The notes under the pieces are model-generated. The model searched no databases. It saw only the letters and a list, made by a program, of their open reading frames with translations, and had not been told where the DNA came from. From NCBI GenBank assembly GCA_000621765.1, contig JHXJ01000003.1:62001-126000 (forward strand): a stretch of DNA of 64,000 nt, written 5' to 3'. Positions 9,296 to 17,707 of the stretch are shown piece after piece (positions within the stretch are counted from its first letter, which is position 1; each line of letters opens with the position of its first letter). The translations under genes were made by a program, and so were the position numbers. The stretch is from Ruminococcaceae bacterium AB4001 (GTDB lineage Bacteria > Bacillota > Clostridia > Saccharofermentanales > Saccharofermentanaceae).

Positions 9296-9978
9296 TGCCT
9301 CTCGGAGTTGAAATACCCCTGAAAGAAGTTAAGCGGTACATGGGTTATCACGGTATCGCGGATATTTCATCCGATACCGAAGAACGCATCAGAAAAGCCG
9401 TTGACCAGGTAAGCAGCCAGTCCCACCCGAGGATAGTCTCAAAAGAATACCCCGTTACAGTAAGTGACGATGAGATAGTTATCCACGCAGGAAATGAGGA
9501 ACTCGTGCTTCATTCCACGGCACTTGCAAGGAATCTTAAAGACTGCTGCGGTGCAGTCCTTCTCGCTGCCACTATAGGTCCTGCCTGCGACATGCTCGTA
9601 AGAAGAGCTGGTGTAACATCCGCTGCGGATGCATCCATCTATCAGGCTGCAGGAGCAGCTGCGATCGAGAGTTTTCTTGACGATTACAACGACAGGCTTA
9701 AAGCAGAATACGAAGCACAGGGACTGTTCCTCCGGCCGAGGTTCTCACCCGGTTACGGAGATCTTGATCTCGGACACCAGAAAGACTGGTTCAGGCTTCT
9801 CGACATATCAAAACAGATAGGCATCGAACTTACCGATTCCCTTCTCATGGTCCCAACAAAATCAGTAACCGCAATAATCGGTGTAGGCATAAGCGAAAAC
9901 CGGACCGCGTGTACCGGCTGTGCAGGCTGCAACAGGCATGCCACCTGCGAATTTTCAAAAGGAAGTAATGAGACATGA
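9295..9978 (+). CDS. Methionine synthase reactivation (AdoMet-binding) domain protein
   Basis: A 227-residue stand-alone activation domain. In E. coli MetH this is the C-terminal domain that rescues oxidised cob(II)alamin by reductive methylation with S-adenosylmethionine. Visible family features are RPRFSPGYGDLDLGHQ (Arg and Gly-rich AdoMet-binding loop) and LTDSLLMVPTKSVTAIIG, which are typical of clostridial split enzymes. A Cys-rich tail (TGCAGCNRHATCEF) follows. It overlaps metF upstream and metH downstream (ATGA), and the downstream MetH lacks this domain, so the two proteins complement each other. Confidence 0.9.
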   Translation: MPLGVEIPLKEVKRYMGYHGIADISSDTEERIRKAVDQVSSQSHPRIVSKEYPVTVSDDEIVIHAGNEELVLHSTALARNLKDCCGAVLLAATIGPACDMLVRRAGVTSAADASIYQAAGAAAIESFLDDYNDRLKAEYEAQGLFLRPRFSPGYGDLDLGHQKDWFRLLDISKQIGIELTDSLLMVPTKSVTAIIGVGISENRTACTGCAGCNRHATCEFSKGSNET

Positions 9979-12374
9979 GTTTACGCGAAAGACTTGGCAA
10001 AGAGTGGTTGTTTTGTGACGGCGGTACAGGCTCCATCCTTCAGAAGATGGGACTTAAAGGCGGCGAGCTTCCCGAGACATGGAACCTCACAAGACCTGAT
10101 GATATAAAGGCACTCAACAAGGGATATTTCGAAGCAGGTTCGAACATAGTAAACACAAATACTTTCGGAGCCAACAGGTTTAAATTCGACAATGTTTCCG
10201 AGATCGTAAGCGCTGCAGTCAGGATCTGCCAGCAGGCGCGTAAAGAAGCAGGACGAGAAGACGATGCTTATGTTGCGATCGACATCGGTCCTACAGGCAA
10301 ACTGCTTGAACCCATGGGCGATCTTCCTTTCAACGAAGCGGTCGATATTTTCGCTGAGATGATCAAGGCAGGATACGAAGCAGGCGGAGATCTCGTCCTC
10401 ATTGAAACAATGAGCGACTCTTATGAGGCAAAAGCGGCTGTCGTTGCTGCCAAGGAAACCTGCAACCTACCCGTCATCGTCACGATGGTTTACGATGAAT
10501 CAGGTAAGCTTCTCACCGGAGGCGGTGTAGAGGGAACCGTCGCCATGCTCGAAGGACTCAAGGTCGACGCGATAGGAATCAACTGCGGATTCGGACCTGC
10601 CCAGATGCTCCCGATAGCAAAGCGTCTGGTAGAGTGTTCTTCCCTTCCCATAGTTGTCAACCCCAACGCAGGACTCCCCAGAACAGAGAACGGCGAGACA
10701 GTTTACGACGTTGACCCGGAAGAGTTCGCTGAAATAATGGAGCAGATAGCCAGGCTCGGAGTCCATGTCATGGGCGGATGCTGCGGCACGACACCCGGTC
10801 ATATCAAGGCAATGAAAGACAGGGTTAAAAATGTTCCGTTCGTTACGCCTGATGCAAAGAATACAACCTATGTCACGAGCTTTGCCGACTGCGTAAAGAT
10901 AGGTCCGAGACCGGTTATCATCGGCGAGAGGATCAACCCGACAGGCAAGAAAAAACTCCAGCAGGCGTTAAGGGACAATAACACGGATTACATCCTGACA
11001 GAGGCATTAAAGCAGGAAGAAGCAGGCGCTCATATCCTTGATGTAAATGTCGGTCTTCCTGAGATAGACGAACCTTCCATGATGGAAGACGTTATCCTCA
11101 AGATCCAGTCCGTCACCAACCTTCCGCTTCAGATAGACACGACAAACATAGAAGCGCTCGAACGCGGCATGAGGATATACAACGGCAAGCCTATGATCAA
11201 CTCCGTAAACGGTAAGATCGAGAACATCGAAGCCGTAATGCCTCTCGTCGCAAAATACGGCGGTGTCCTCGTAGGACTCCCTCTCGATGAGAGCGGCATT
11301 CCGGAAACTTCAGATGGAAGAATAGCCATCGCAAAGAGGATCTACGAAGCTGCCGATAAGTACAACATTCCGCGCAAGGACATCGTCATCGACGGTCTTG
11401 CAATGACCATCTCATCTGATCCGAATTCCGCGATCGCCACTTTGGATACAGTAAGACGCGTAAGGGACGAATTCTCAGGTCACTCCATTCTTGGCGTATC
11501 GAACATCTCTTTCGGTCTTCCCGCACGCGAACTGGTCAATTCCCATTTCCTTACGATGGCAATGCAGAACGGCCTGTCATGCGCGATAATCAATCCCTGC
11601 AACGGCCCCATGATGGCATCTTTCAGATCCTTTAACGCCCTTATGAACCTCGATCCTAATCTCGAGGAGTATATCAGCGCTTATAAAGATTATGTTGCAG
11701 GAACCGCCGCTTCAACCGGCAGTTCAAAAGCATCTTCTGCTTCCTCCTCAGCTGTCCTGACACTTGGAGAAGCGATAGAAAGAGGCGTTACCGGACGTGC
11801 CGCCGAAGCCATGAAAGAAGCTCTCGATTCCGGACGCGAATCACTTGAGATAATCGATGCTGAACTTATCCCCGCCCTTGACCGCGTAGGAAAAGGATAC
11901 GAGGCCGGCACAGTCTTCCTTCCCCAGCTCCTCATGAGCGCCGATGCCGCAAAAGCTGCATTCGCAGTAGTCAAGGAAGCCATGTCAGATAAACCCAGGA
12001 ACATTAAAGGCAGGGTTATCCTCGCTACGGTCAAAGGCGATATCCATGACATCGGGAAAAATATCGTTAAGGTCATGCTCGAAAATTACGGCTACGACGT
12101 AATCGATCTCGGCAAGGACGTTCCGCCCGAAGTTATAGTCGACTGTGCGATCGAGAACAACATCAGAGTCGTAGGTCTTTCAGCACTCATGACGACGACC
12201 GTTGCATCCATGGAGGAGACGATCAAGCTTTTGCGCGAGAAAAAACCTGATACCCTGGTCGTTGTCGGAGGCGCGGTAATGACGCCCGAATACTCCGAAA
12301 AGATCGGCGCCGATGCTTACGCCAAAGATGCAATGGCTACCGTAAGATACTGCGATTCTGTTTTCGAGGCATAA
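9975..12374 (+). CDS. metH: B12-dependent methionine synthase (homocysteine, folate, cap and B12 domains)
   Basis: A 799-residue cobalamin-dependent methyltransferase that makes methionine from homocysteine and 5-methyl-THF. Residues about 1-290 are the homocysteine barrel with zinc cysteines in GINCG and GGCCGTTP. About 310-565 is the pterin-binding barrel (IIGERINPTGKK). A Ser/Ala-rich linker leads to the helical cap (about 590-670), and the B12-binding domain follows with DIHDIG (DxHxxG, His is the lower cobalt ligand) near residue 690 plus the SAL and GGA motifs. The reactivation domain is missing here and is supplied by the preceding gene. Its start overlaps that gene by four bases. Confidence 0.96.
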   Translation: MSLRERLGKEWLFCDGGTGSILQKMGLKGGELPETWNLTRPDDIKALNKGYFEAGSNIVNTNTFGANRFKFDNVSEIVSAAVRICQQARKEAGREDDAYVAIDIGPTGKLLEPMGDLPFNEAVDIFAEMIKAGYEAGGDLVLIETMSDSYEAKAAVVAAKETCNLPVIVTMVYDESGKLLTGGGVEGTVAMLEGLKVDAIGINCGFGPAQMLPIAKRLVECSSLPIVVNPNAGLPRTENGETVYDVDPEEFAEIMEQIARLGVHVMGGCCGTTPGHIKAMKDRVKNVPFVTPDAKNTTYVTSFADCVKIGPRPVIIGERINPTGKKKLQQALRDNNTDYILTEALKQEEAGAHILDVNVGLPEIDEPSMMEDVILKIQSVTNLPLQIDTTNIEALERGMRIYNGKPMINSVNGKIENIEAVMPLVAKYGGVLVGLPLDESGIPETSDGRIAIAKRIYEAADKYNIPRKDIVIDGLAMTISSDPNSAIATLDTVRRVRDEFSGHSILGVSNISFGLPARELVNSHFLTMAMQNGLSCAIINPCNGPMMASFRSFNALMNLDPNLEEYISAYKDYVAGTAASTGSSKASSASSSAVLTLGEAIERGVTGRAAEAMKEALDSGRESLEIIDAELIPALDRVGKGYEAGTVFLPQLLMSADAAKAAFAVVKEAMSDKPRNIKGRVILATVKGDIHDIGKNIVKVMLENYGYDVIDLGKDVPPEVIVDCAIENNIRVVGLSALMTTTVASMEETIKLLREKKPDTLVVVGGAVMTPEYSEKIGADAYAKDAMATVRYCDSVFEA

Positions 12375-12403
12375 AATTGTCAAAAGCATAAATCCTATAA
12401 ATG

Positions 12404-12412
12404 TGGTAAAAT
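12404..12412 (+). promoter_or_regulatory. Extended -10 promoter upstream of the GGDEF gene
   Basis: TGG followed by TAAAAT at 12407-12412 matches an extended -10 element, about 25 bases before the ribosome binding site of the GGDEF gene. No convincing -35 is visible, which is usual for extended -10 promoters. It suggests the gene is transcribed independently of metH. Confidence 0.45.
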
Positions 12413-12446
12413 TCTGTCAAGAAATCTTTATACATGGAGGCGTATC

Positions 12447-13853
12447 ATGGATTTGCAGAGTTTTGTCGACATGATGGACACAATGACCTGTATCATCTCC
12501 GTTGAGACGAAAGAAGACGGTTCTTATGGCGATATAAGAATTGTCACAGGTAATCCGGCATATATCAAATCGATCGAACATGCAAATGATGACGATCCCC
12601 AGATGCTCACGAGCAAGTTCGTTCCGAACAGCCTCTATCAGACATACTTCCCTACTGATCTGAATTTCGAAGATTTCTGTTTCAGATGCGCTGTTTTGAA
12701 GCAGCCGATGCACACCTATGTGCATCCCGAGAGATTTGACTTCTGGTTTAATCTTTTCATGATGCCTCTCAAGAGCGAAGGCAATCTTCACTACTGCACA
12801 TATACCCAGATCGTAAGCAGATATGCTGACAGTGAGAAGATGAGTGACACATCAGCTTCCACGGCCTCAGAAGTTCTCAACACTTGCATTAAGCTCAGAG
12901 GAGCGACTAATTTCCAGCATACGATGGATGAGGTCATCTCCGATATCAGAAAGCTCTGTGACGCGCAATCCTGCGTTATCCTTCTGACCGACAAAGAGAC
13001 CAGGACATGTTCCACGCTCTGCGAATCCCGCAACGAATATTCAATGCTTCCGAGCATGAAGGGCATACTCAGTGATGATTTCTACACCCTCACAGAAACC
13101 TGGATGGATACCATCGGCGGAAGCAACGGCCTGATCGTCAAGAACAGAAATGAATGGGAATACTTCAAAGAGAAGAATCCCGCATGGTACGAATCGCTCA
13201 TGAAGGCACACGTCGACAGCATCGCGCTCTTCCCTCTCAAGTTCAACGACGAACTCTTAGGCTACATATGGGCATGTAATTTTGACACGGCAAATACAGT
13301 AAAGATCAAGGAAACTCTCGAGCTCACGATCTTCTTCGTAGCTTCCGAGATAGGCAATCACAGGCTTTTGAATAAACTCAAACATCTAAGCTCCATAGAT
13401 GTTCTCACAGGCGTTCTTAACAGGAACGAGATGAACATCAGGATCGACAGCCTCAGGAGCAGCGACAGTGAACCCTTACAGGGTGTCGGTGTCGTTTTCG
13501 CTGATCTGAACGGACTTAAGAAGGTAAATGATTCCGAAGGCCATGAAGCAGGAGATCTGCTCTTAAAGAACGGTGCAATCGTACTGCAGAACGTATTTGT
13601 CGGCGACGAGATTTACAGAGCCGGCGGTGATGAGTTCATGATCTTCATGTCATTCACGACTGAAGCCGCGATCAAGGAAAAATGCGAGAAAGTAAAGAAA
13701 CTCCAAAGGCACTATAACAATGTTTCATTTGCCCTTGGTTACTGTTACCAGAATGATTCGACCGACATCACAGGCGCGTTAAAGACCGCTGACCAGAAGA
13801 TGTACGAGGACAAAGAACAGTACTATAAGGAACACCCTGAAGCAAGGCGTTAA
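12447..13853 (+). CDS. GAF-like and GGDEF domain protein, probable diguanylate cyclase
   Basis: A 468-residue soluble protein. The first ~110 residues look PAS-like but I do not recognise them firmly. Residues about 150-300 resemble a GAF sensor domain, and about 315-465 form a GGDEF domain with DVLTGVLNR at its start, FADLNGLKKVND and an intact AGGDEF active site near residue 392. It should therefore make cyclic di-GMP. The upstream inhibitory site usually reads RxxD; here the aligned residues are VGDE, so product inhibition is probably absent. The start has TGGAGGCG seven bases upstream. Cyclic di-GMP often controls type IV pili in clostridia and a pilus locus lies 29 kb away, but no link is visible. 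Confidence 0.88.
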   Translation: MDLQSFVDMMDTMTCIISVETKEDGSYGDIRIVTGNPAYIKSIEHANDDDPQMLTSKFVPNSLYQTYFPTDLNFEDFCFRCAVLKQPMHTYVHPERFDFWFNLFMMPLKSEGNLHYCTYTQIVSRYADSEKMSDTSASTASEVLNTCIKLRGATNFQHTMDEVISDIRKLCDAQSCVILLTDKETRTCSTLCESRNEYSMLPSMKGILSDDFYTLTETWMDTIGGSNGLIVKNRNEWEYFKEKNPAWYESLMKAHVDSIALFPLKFNDELLGYIWACNFDTANTVKIKETLELTIFFVASEIGNHRLLNKLKHLSSIDVLTGVLNRNEMNIRIDSLRSSDSEPLQGVGVVFADLNGLKKVNDSEGHEAGDLLLKNGAIVLQNVFVGDEIYRAGGDEFMIFMSFTTEAAIKEKCEKVKKLQRHYNNVSFALGYCYQNDSTDITGALKTADQKMYEDKEQYYKEHPEARR

Positions 13854-13868
13854 GTTTCTTTCGTAAGA

Positions 13869-14555
13869 TTACCCGAGATCGGAATCTTCGGAATCCATGC
13901 TTTTAAAGACACCCTCCGGCTGTCTCTGTTCCAATGTATCGAGCAGTTCACTCAGATCATCTCTTTTTACCGACAGCGAGACGATCTTATTTGTCTGGTC
14001 GGTAAAGACGATCTTTGCTTTATATGCATTACGCAGGACTTCTTCCTGCTCGGGTGTCTTCGCGTAACGGCTGATAGTTTTATCGTCATAGTCCATTTCC
14101 CTGAACGACATGGACTGGATATCCTTTAACGGATAAATAAACGCGTGCGAATAGATAATATAATCTGACGTTACTACGATAAGATCGTCGTAATAATCTT
14201 CAGCAACAAAGAATGCTTTTGCGTTACCTGCCGTTATCTGTGAAAGCAGAGCCTTGCGGCCTATCCTCTCTACGGCAGCAGTAAACTTGCGTGGTTCAGT
14301 GACTCTCGACTTTACGTATCTCGCGATAACATATCCGTCAAAACCCAGTACCAAAAGCAGATAGATTCCGACCTTGAGCCATTCCAATCCGAAAACGATG
14401 CAGTAGACGACAACCGCAGCCATCAGCGCTGTCAGGATCGCGCATATGATAAAGCTGCCACGCCATTTGCGTGTTACATCCTTATCCTCAGGTTTATTGA
14501 ACTTCTGCTGCTCGAGCAGCTGCGGTGCTTTGTCAGAACTGATCTTGCCGGTCAT
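13869..14555 (-). CDS. Membrane protein with two helices and a cytoplasmic domain, function unknown
   Basis: A 228-residue protein. After a charged N-terminus, two hydrophobic helices (about 33-55 and 60-78) are followed by a soluble C-terminal domain whose alternating pattern resembles the YcxB/PH-like domains often found after such helix pairs. I do not recognise a specific family. It is convergent with the GGDEF gene, 15 bases apart, and appears to be a single-gene unit with its own extended -10 promoter. Confidence 0.75.
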   Translation of the reverse strand: MTGKISSDKAPQLLEQQKFNKPEDKDVTRKWRGSFIICAILTALMAAVVVYCIVFGLEWLKVGIYLLLVLGFDGYVIARYVKSRVTEPRKFTAAVERIGRKALLSQITAGNAKAFFVAEDYYDDLIVVTSDYIIYSHAFIYPLKDIQSMSFREMDYDDKTISRYAKTPEQEEVLRNAYKAKIVFTDQTNKIVSLSVKRDDLSELLDTLEQRQPEGVFKSMDSEDSDLG

Positions 14556-14613
14556 TGGTATTTTCCATTCCTTGGTTCATTCTATGTTCCGAAAACCGGA
14601 GCTTCATTTTGAG

Positions 14614-14622
14614 ATTATACCA
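14614..14622 (-). promoter_or_regulatory. Extended -10 promoter of the two-helix membrane protein gene
   Basis: Read on the minus strand, TGG directly precedes a perfect TATAAT (ATTATA at 14614-14619 on the plus strand). It lies about 60 bases upstream of the start codon at 14555. The -35 region is weak. Confidence 0.5.
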
Positions 14623-14640
14623 TTTTCGTGCACTAAACTT

Positions 14641-14680
14641 CGAAAAACAAACCGGCCGGTCCTTTAGTGGGACCGGCCGG
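14641..14680 (-). terminator. Intrinsic terminator of the ThiT-aquaporin gene
   Basis: A perfect 11-bp GC-rich stem, CCGGCCGGTCC (14652-14662) with GGACCGGCCGG (14670-14680), is followed on the minus strand by TTTGTTTTTCG. It lies about 30 bases after the stop of the ThiT-aquaporin gene. Confidence 0.9.
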
Positions 14681-14709
14681 AAAGCACAGAGATAAAACTG
14701 TTTGCGCAA

Positions 14710-16086
14710 TTACTTTGCTGACTTCTTGGAAGATACTTCAGCGTTTTCCTTCTGCTTGGAGATTGCCATGTAAACAAGTGCAGCAAGAGCAGCTCCTGCA
14801 AGAGGTCCGATAATGAAGACCCAGAGATCAACAAGAGCAGCGCCGCCTGCAAGGAGCGCAGGTCCGATGGAACGTGCAGGGTTAACTGATGTGCCTGTAA
14901 AGCTTATTCCGAGGATGTGTACGAGAACAAGTGTGAGGCCGATAACGAGACCGCCGAATGAGCCGTGAGCAAACTTGCTGTCAGTTACGCCGAGGATCGC
15001 CATGACGAAGATAAATGTCAGAACGAGCTCGATGATGATGCCTGCAGCAAAACCGGAAACAGTGCTTCCGCCTACACCTGCGAGAGTGTTGGCGCCCAAT
15101 CCCCATGAAGCCATCTCGCCTTCTGCTTCGTCAAACACACCTGTCATGTCTACCTTGCCGGATAAGGAGAACAGATACTGGAGAAGTCCTGCACCTGAGA
15201 CAGATCCGAGGATCTGGAATACGACATATCCCCAGAAATCAGTTATAGAGATCTTACCCGTAATGAGCATAGCAAGTGAAACCGCAGGATTGATATGGCA
15301 GCCGGAGATATTTCCGATAGAGTATGCCATGGCAACGATAACAAGACCGAATGCAAGAGCTGTAAGGATATATCCGCCGCCGTTTGCAGCATCGCAGCCT
15401 ACTGCCATAGCAGTACCGCAGCCGACGAAAACGAGTACGAAAGATCCGATGAATTCAGCCGTATACTTCTGAACGGTAACAACCGTATTGTCGATATTCG
15501 AAGAAGGAATGACCATGTAGAGAACTACGAGGACAATAGCAAGGATCGCAAGGTCTGCAATGAGGAACGATCCGTTATAGACCATGGAATAAACAAGAGC
15601 GCTGTCATAGCCTGCATCAGCGGCATATTCAGAATAGAAGATAACGCCGGATGCTACGGAACCAAGCCATCTTACGAAATATGCAACGATCGAGAATGCG
15701 AGGATCTTGATAAGAGACGCATTTCTGAATCTGTTGAGCGCGCCTGAAAGCTTAGATCTTGAGTTTGTCTTAAGCGCTGCAAATCCTGCAAAACCCAATG
15801 CTGTATATCCGATCGTGTAATCAAGGATTACCTGGAAAGGAGTTACGAGCCAGCCGCCGATAAGCTGCAAAAGGCTGAAAATAAAAGCGATGATGAAGCC
15901 CCATACAGGTCCGAATGCAACACCGTAAACGATGATGGGCAAAGTTGATGCAGGGGTAACTGATCCGCCCATCGGCATCTCGAAAAGCTTGAGCTGCGAG
16001 AGCACAAAAGCAAGTGCCAGGCAGATACCGCCCGTAGATATCCTGAGGATATTCTCACGGTTGGATTTGATTGATTGTTTAGACAT
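14710..16086 (-). CDS. Fusion of a ThiT thiamine-uptake S-component with an aquaporin
   Basis: One uninterrupted frame of 458 residues. Residues about 10-192 match ThiT, the thiamine S-component of ECF transporters: six hydrophobic segments, ILDY near 88, SGVIFY at 146-151 and YNGSF at 170-174. The ThiT family usually has a His in the R-x-x-x-H-x-x-S-G motif; here that position is Ser. After a short linker, residues about 206-445 are a full aquaporin with both NPA boxes (266-268 and 402-404) and the selectivity Arg in NPARS; the SVNPARSIGPA form points to a water-type AqpZ channel rather than GlpF. The start at 16086 has GGGAGGTG upstream; a longer frame to 16164 would run into the riboswitch region. 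A TPP riboswitch precedes it, so expression should fall when thiamine pyrophosphate is plentiful. No ECF energising genes are in the window. Confidence 0.9.
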   Translation of the reverse strand: MSKQSIKSNRENILRISTGGICLALAFVLSQLKLFEMPMGGSVTPASTLPIIVYGVAFGPVWGFIIAFIFSLLQLIGGWLVTPFQVILDYTIGYTALGFAGFAALKTNSRSKLSGALNRFRNASLIKILAFSIVAYFVRWLGSVASGVIFYSEYAADAGYDSALVYSMVYNGSFLIADLAILAIVLVVLYMVIPSSNIDNTVVTVQKYTAEFIGSFVLVFVGCGTAMAVGCDAANGGGYILTALAFGLVIVAMAYSIGNISGCHINPAVSLAMLITGKISITDFWGYVVFQILGSVSGAGLLQYLFSLSGKVDMTGVFDEAEGEMASWGLGANTLAGVGGSTVSGFAAGIIIELVLTFIFVMAILGVTDSKFAHGSFGGLVIGLTLVLVHILGISFTGTSVNPARSIGPALLAGGAALVDLWVFIIGPLAGAALAALVYMAISKQKENAEVSSKKSAK

Positions 16087-16163
16087 AAAAACACCTCCCG
16101 TCACGGAACCGGACAAAGCACTGCCTAACAGTTCGCGCCTATGACAAGAGGATCGAAAAAACA

Positions 16164-16246
16164 TATTCCCTACGCCGGCATTATCCGTCAGGTTCAGCGG
16201 GTCGGATCTTACATCCCTCTCAGCCTTCTAAAGCTCCCCGGTTTCC
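16164..16246 (-). ncRNA. TPP (THI-box) riboswitch
   Basis: Read on the minus strand, the leader has the conserved order GGGGAGC, GGCTGAGA, GACCCGCTGAACCTGA and GGATAATGCCGGCGTAGGGA, which is the diagnostic core of the thiamine pyrophosphate aptamer. It sits about 80 bases upstream of the ThiT-aquaporin start. Between aptamer and gene, a short stem (TTCCG/CGGGA) overlaps the GGGAGG ribosome binding site, so control may be translational; no clear intrinsic terminator is seen there. Exact ends are approximate. Confidence 0.95.
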
Positions 16247-16258
16247 ATTTTCGCGAAA

Positions 16259-16287
16259 ACTATACTATATCGATTTGAAATTTACAA
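16259..16287 (-). promoter_or_regulatory. Promoter of the TPP riboswitch-ThiT-aquaporin unit
   Basis: On the minus strand, TTGTAA (16282-16287) and TATAGT (16259-16264) are separated by exactly 17 bases, placing the start of transcription a few bases upstream of the TPP aptamer. Confidence 0.7.
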
Positions 16288-16337
16288 GTGTGATTTTGCA
16301 TATACAAATGCACAGAAATTTAAGCGCCTATAAGCGC

Positions 16338-17696
16338 CTAAATGTACTTCTTTGAAGGGCGTTTTATCAGCAGCAGGATAAGCATCGCAACGGACGTAGT
16401 GCCAAGGCTTATCGGATAGACAGTCATGATGGTCTGGAAAGTCGGATTCTGTGCAAAGATAAAGTATATCCAGAAGATCCTTATTCCGCAGATGCAGATA
16501 GTGGTGACAATGGCAGGCGAGAGCGAGATGCCGAACCCTCTCATATATCCGCTCATAACATCGTAGAACAAGGAGAACAGATGAGCCGTGGTAATAAACA
16601 AAACACGTATGTATCCTATCTCGATAAGTTCGGGATCAGGCTGGAAAATGGCTATCAGATTCTTCCCCCAGAAAATCAGTGTAAAGACCATCAGTCCCTC
16701 GATAACAATGCCTTCGAGCATACAGAGTTTCAGAGTCTTTTTGCATCTGTCGATCTTGCGCGCACCGAAATTCTGACCCGTGACAGTCGTGCATGCCTGG
16801 CCGAAACTGTTGAGCACATAATAAGAGAATATCTCTATATTGAAGGCTGCCGATGAAGCTGCAGCGACGGTCGTTCCCAGACTGTTGATCGCAGCCTGGA
16901 TGATTATGTTCGCGGTGGAAAACACGCATGCCTGCGCACTGGCAGGAAGTCCTATACGGAGTATCTTCTTAAGTATCGGCCAGTCGATCCTGAGCTTCTT
17001 CCAATCGAACCTGACTGAGGTCTTAGACCTCTTGAGGCAGAAGAGAAGTATCAGGCTGCTCAATGCATTCGAGATGACAGTAGCAAGTGCGACACCGTCA
17101 ACGGTACGGTGCAGCACGATTACAAAGAACAGGTTCATTCCGACGTTTATAACACCCGAGATGACGAGCGCGATGAACGGTGTCCTTGTATTGCCCACGC
17201 CCCTGAAGATAGCAGCTTCAAAATTGTATAAAAGTATTACTGGAAGACCGGAAATATAAATGCGGAAATATGTGATCGCCATGCCGACTGATTCTTCGGA
17301 AATATTCTGCGACCTGAGGATCGGGCCTGCCAGGAGTTCTCCTATCAGCGATACGATTATGCCTCCGATGATCGCGACGATAAGCGAAGTGTGTACCGCC
17401 TTCCGGACCGCCTCGTCATCCTTCCTTCCGATCGCATTGGCGATGATTACATTGGTTCCGAGAGATATTCCGAGAAATGAATTTACGATCAGTGAGATTA
17501 TCGGAGTATTCGCACCTACGGCGGCCATGCAGGCCTTTCCGAGGTCTCCTGTAAAGTTACCGACAACGGCTATGTCAGCGGCGTTAAAAAGCTGCTGGAG
17601 AATGCCTGTCATTGCAAGCGGAAAAGCAAACCCGAGGATCTTATTCCACAGGCTCCCTTCTATCATCGATCTTCTGACTGTATTCTCTCCGCTCAT
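16338..17696 (-). CDS. MATE family efflux transporter
   Basis: A 452-residue, twelve-helix antiporter of the multidrug and toxin extrusion family in the cytoplasmic membrane. The early MIEGSLWNKILGFAFPLAM segment, the QQLFNAADIAVVGNF region of helix 1-2 and the corresponding QNFGARKIDRCKK segment in the second half are typical, and the length is normal. An alternative start at residue 11 would also fit family members. It is the last gene of a minus-strand operon with the hydrolase (12-base gap). The exported compound is not evident. Confidence 0.92.
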   Translation of the reverse strand: MSGENTVRRSMIEGSLWNKILGFAFPLAMTGILQQLFNAADIAVVGNFTGDLGKACMAAVGANTPIISLIVNSFLGISLGTNVIIANAIGRKDDEAVRKAVHTSLIVAIIGGIIVSLIGELLAGPILRSQNISEESVGMAITYFRIYISGLPVILLYNFEAAIFRGVGNTRTPFIALVISGVINVGMNLFFVIVLHRTVDGVALATVISNALSSLILLFCLKRSKTSVRFDWKKLRIDWPILKKILRIGLPASAQACVFSTANIIIQAAINSLGTTVAAASSAAFNIEIFSYYVLNSFGQACTTVTGQNFGARKIDRCKKTLKLCMLEGIVIEGLMVFTLIFWGKNLIAIFQPDPELIEIGYIRVLFITTAHLFSLFYDVMSGYMRGFGISLSPAIVTTICICGIRIFWIYFIFAQNPTFQTIMTVYPISLGTTSVAMLILLLIKRPSKKYI

Positions 17697-17707
17697 ATGC
17701 CGAAAGA

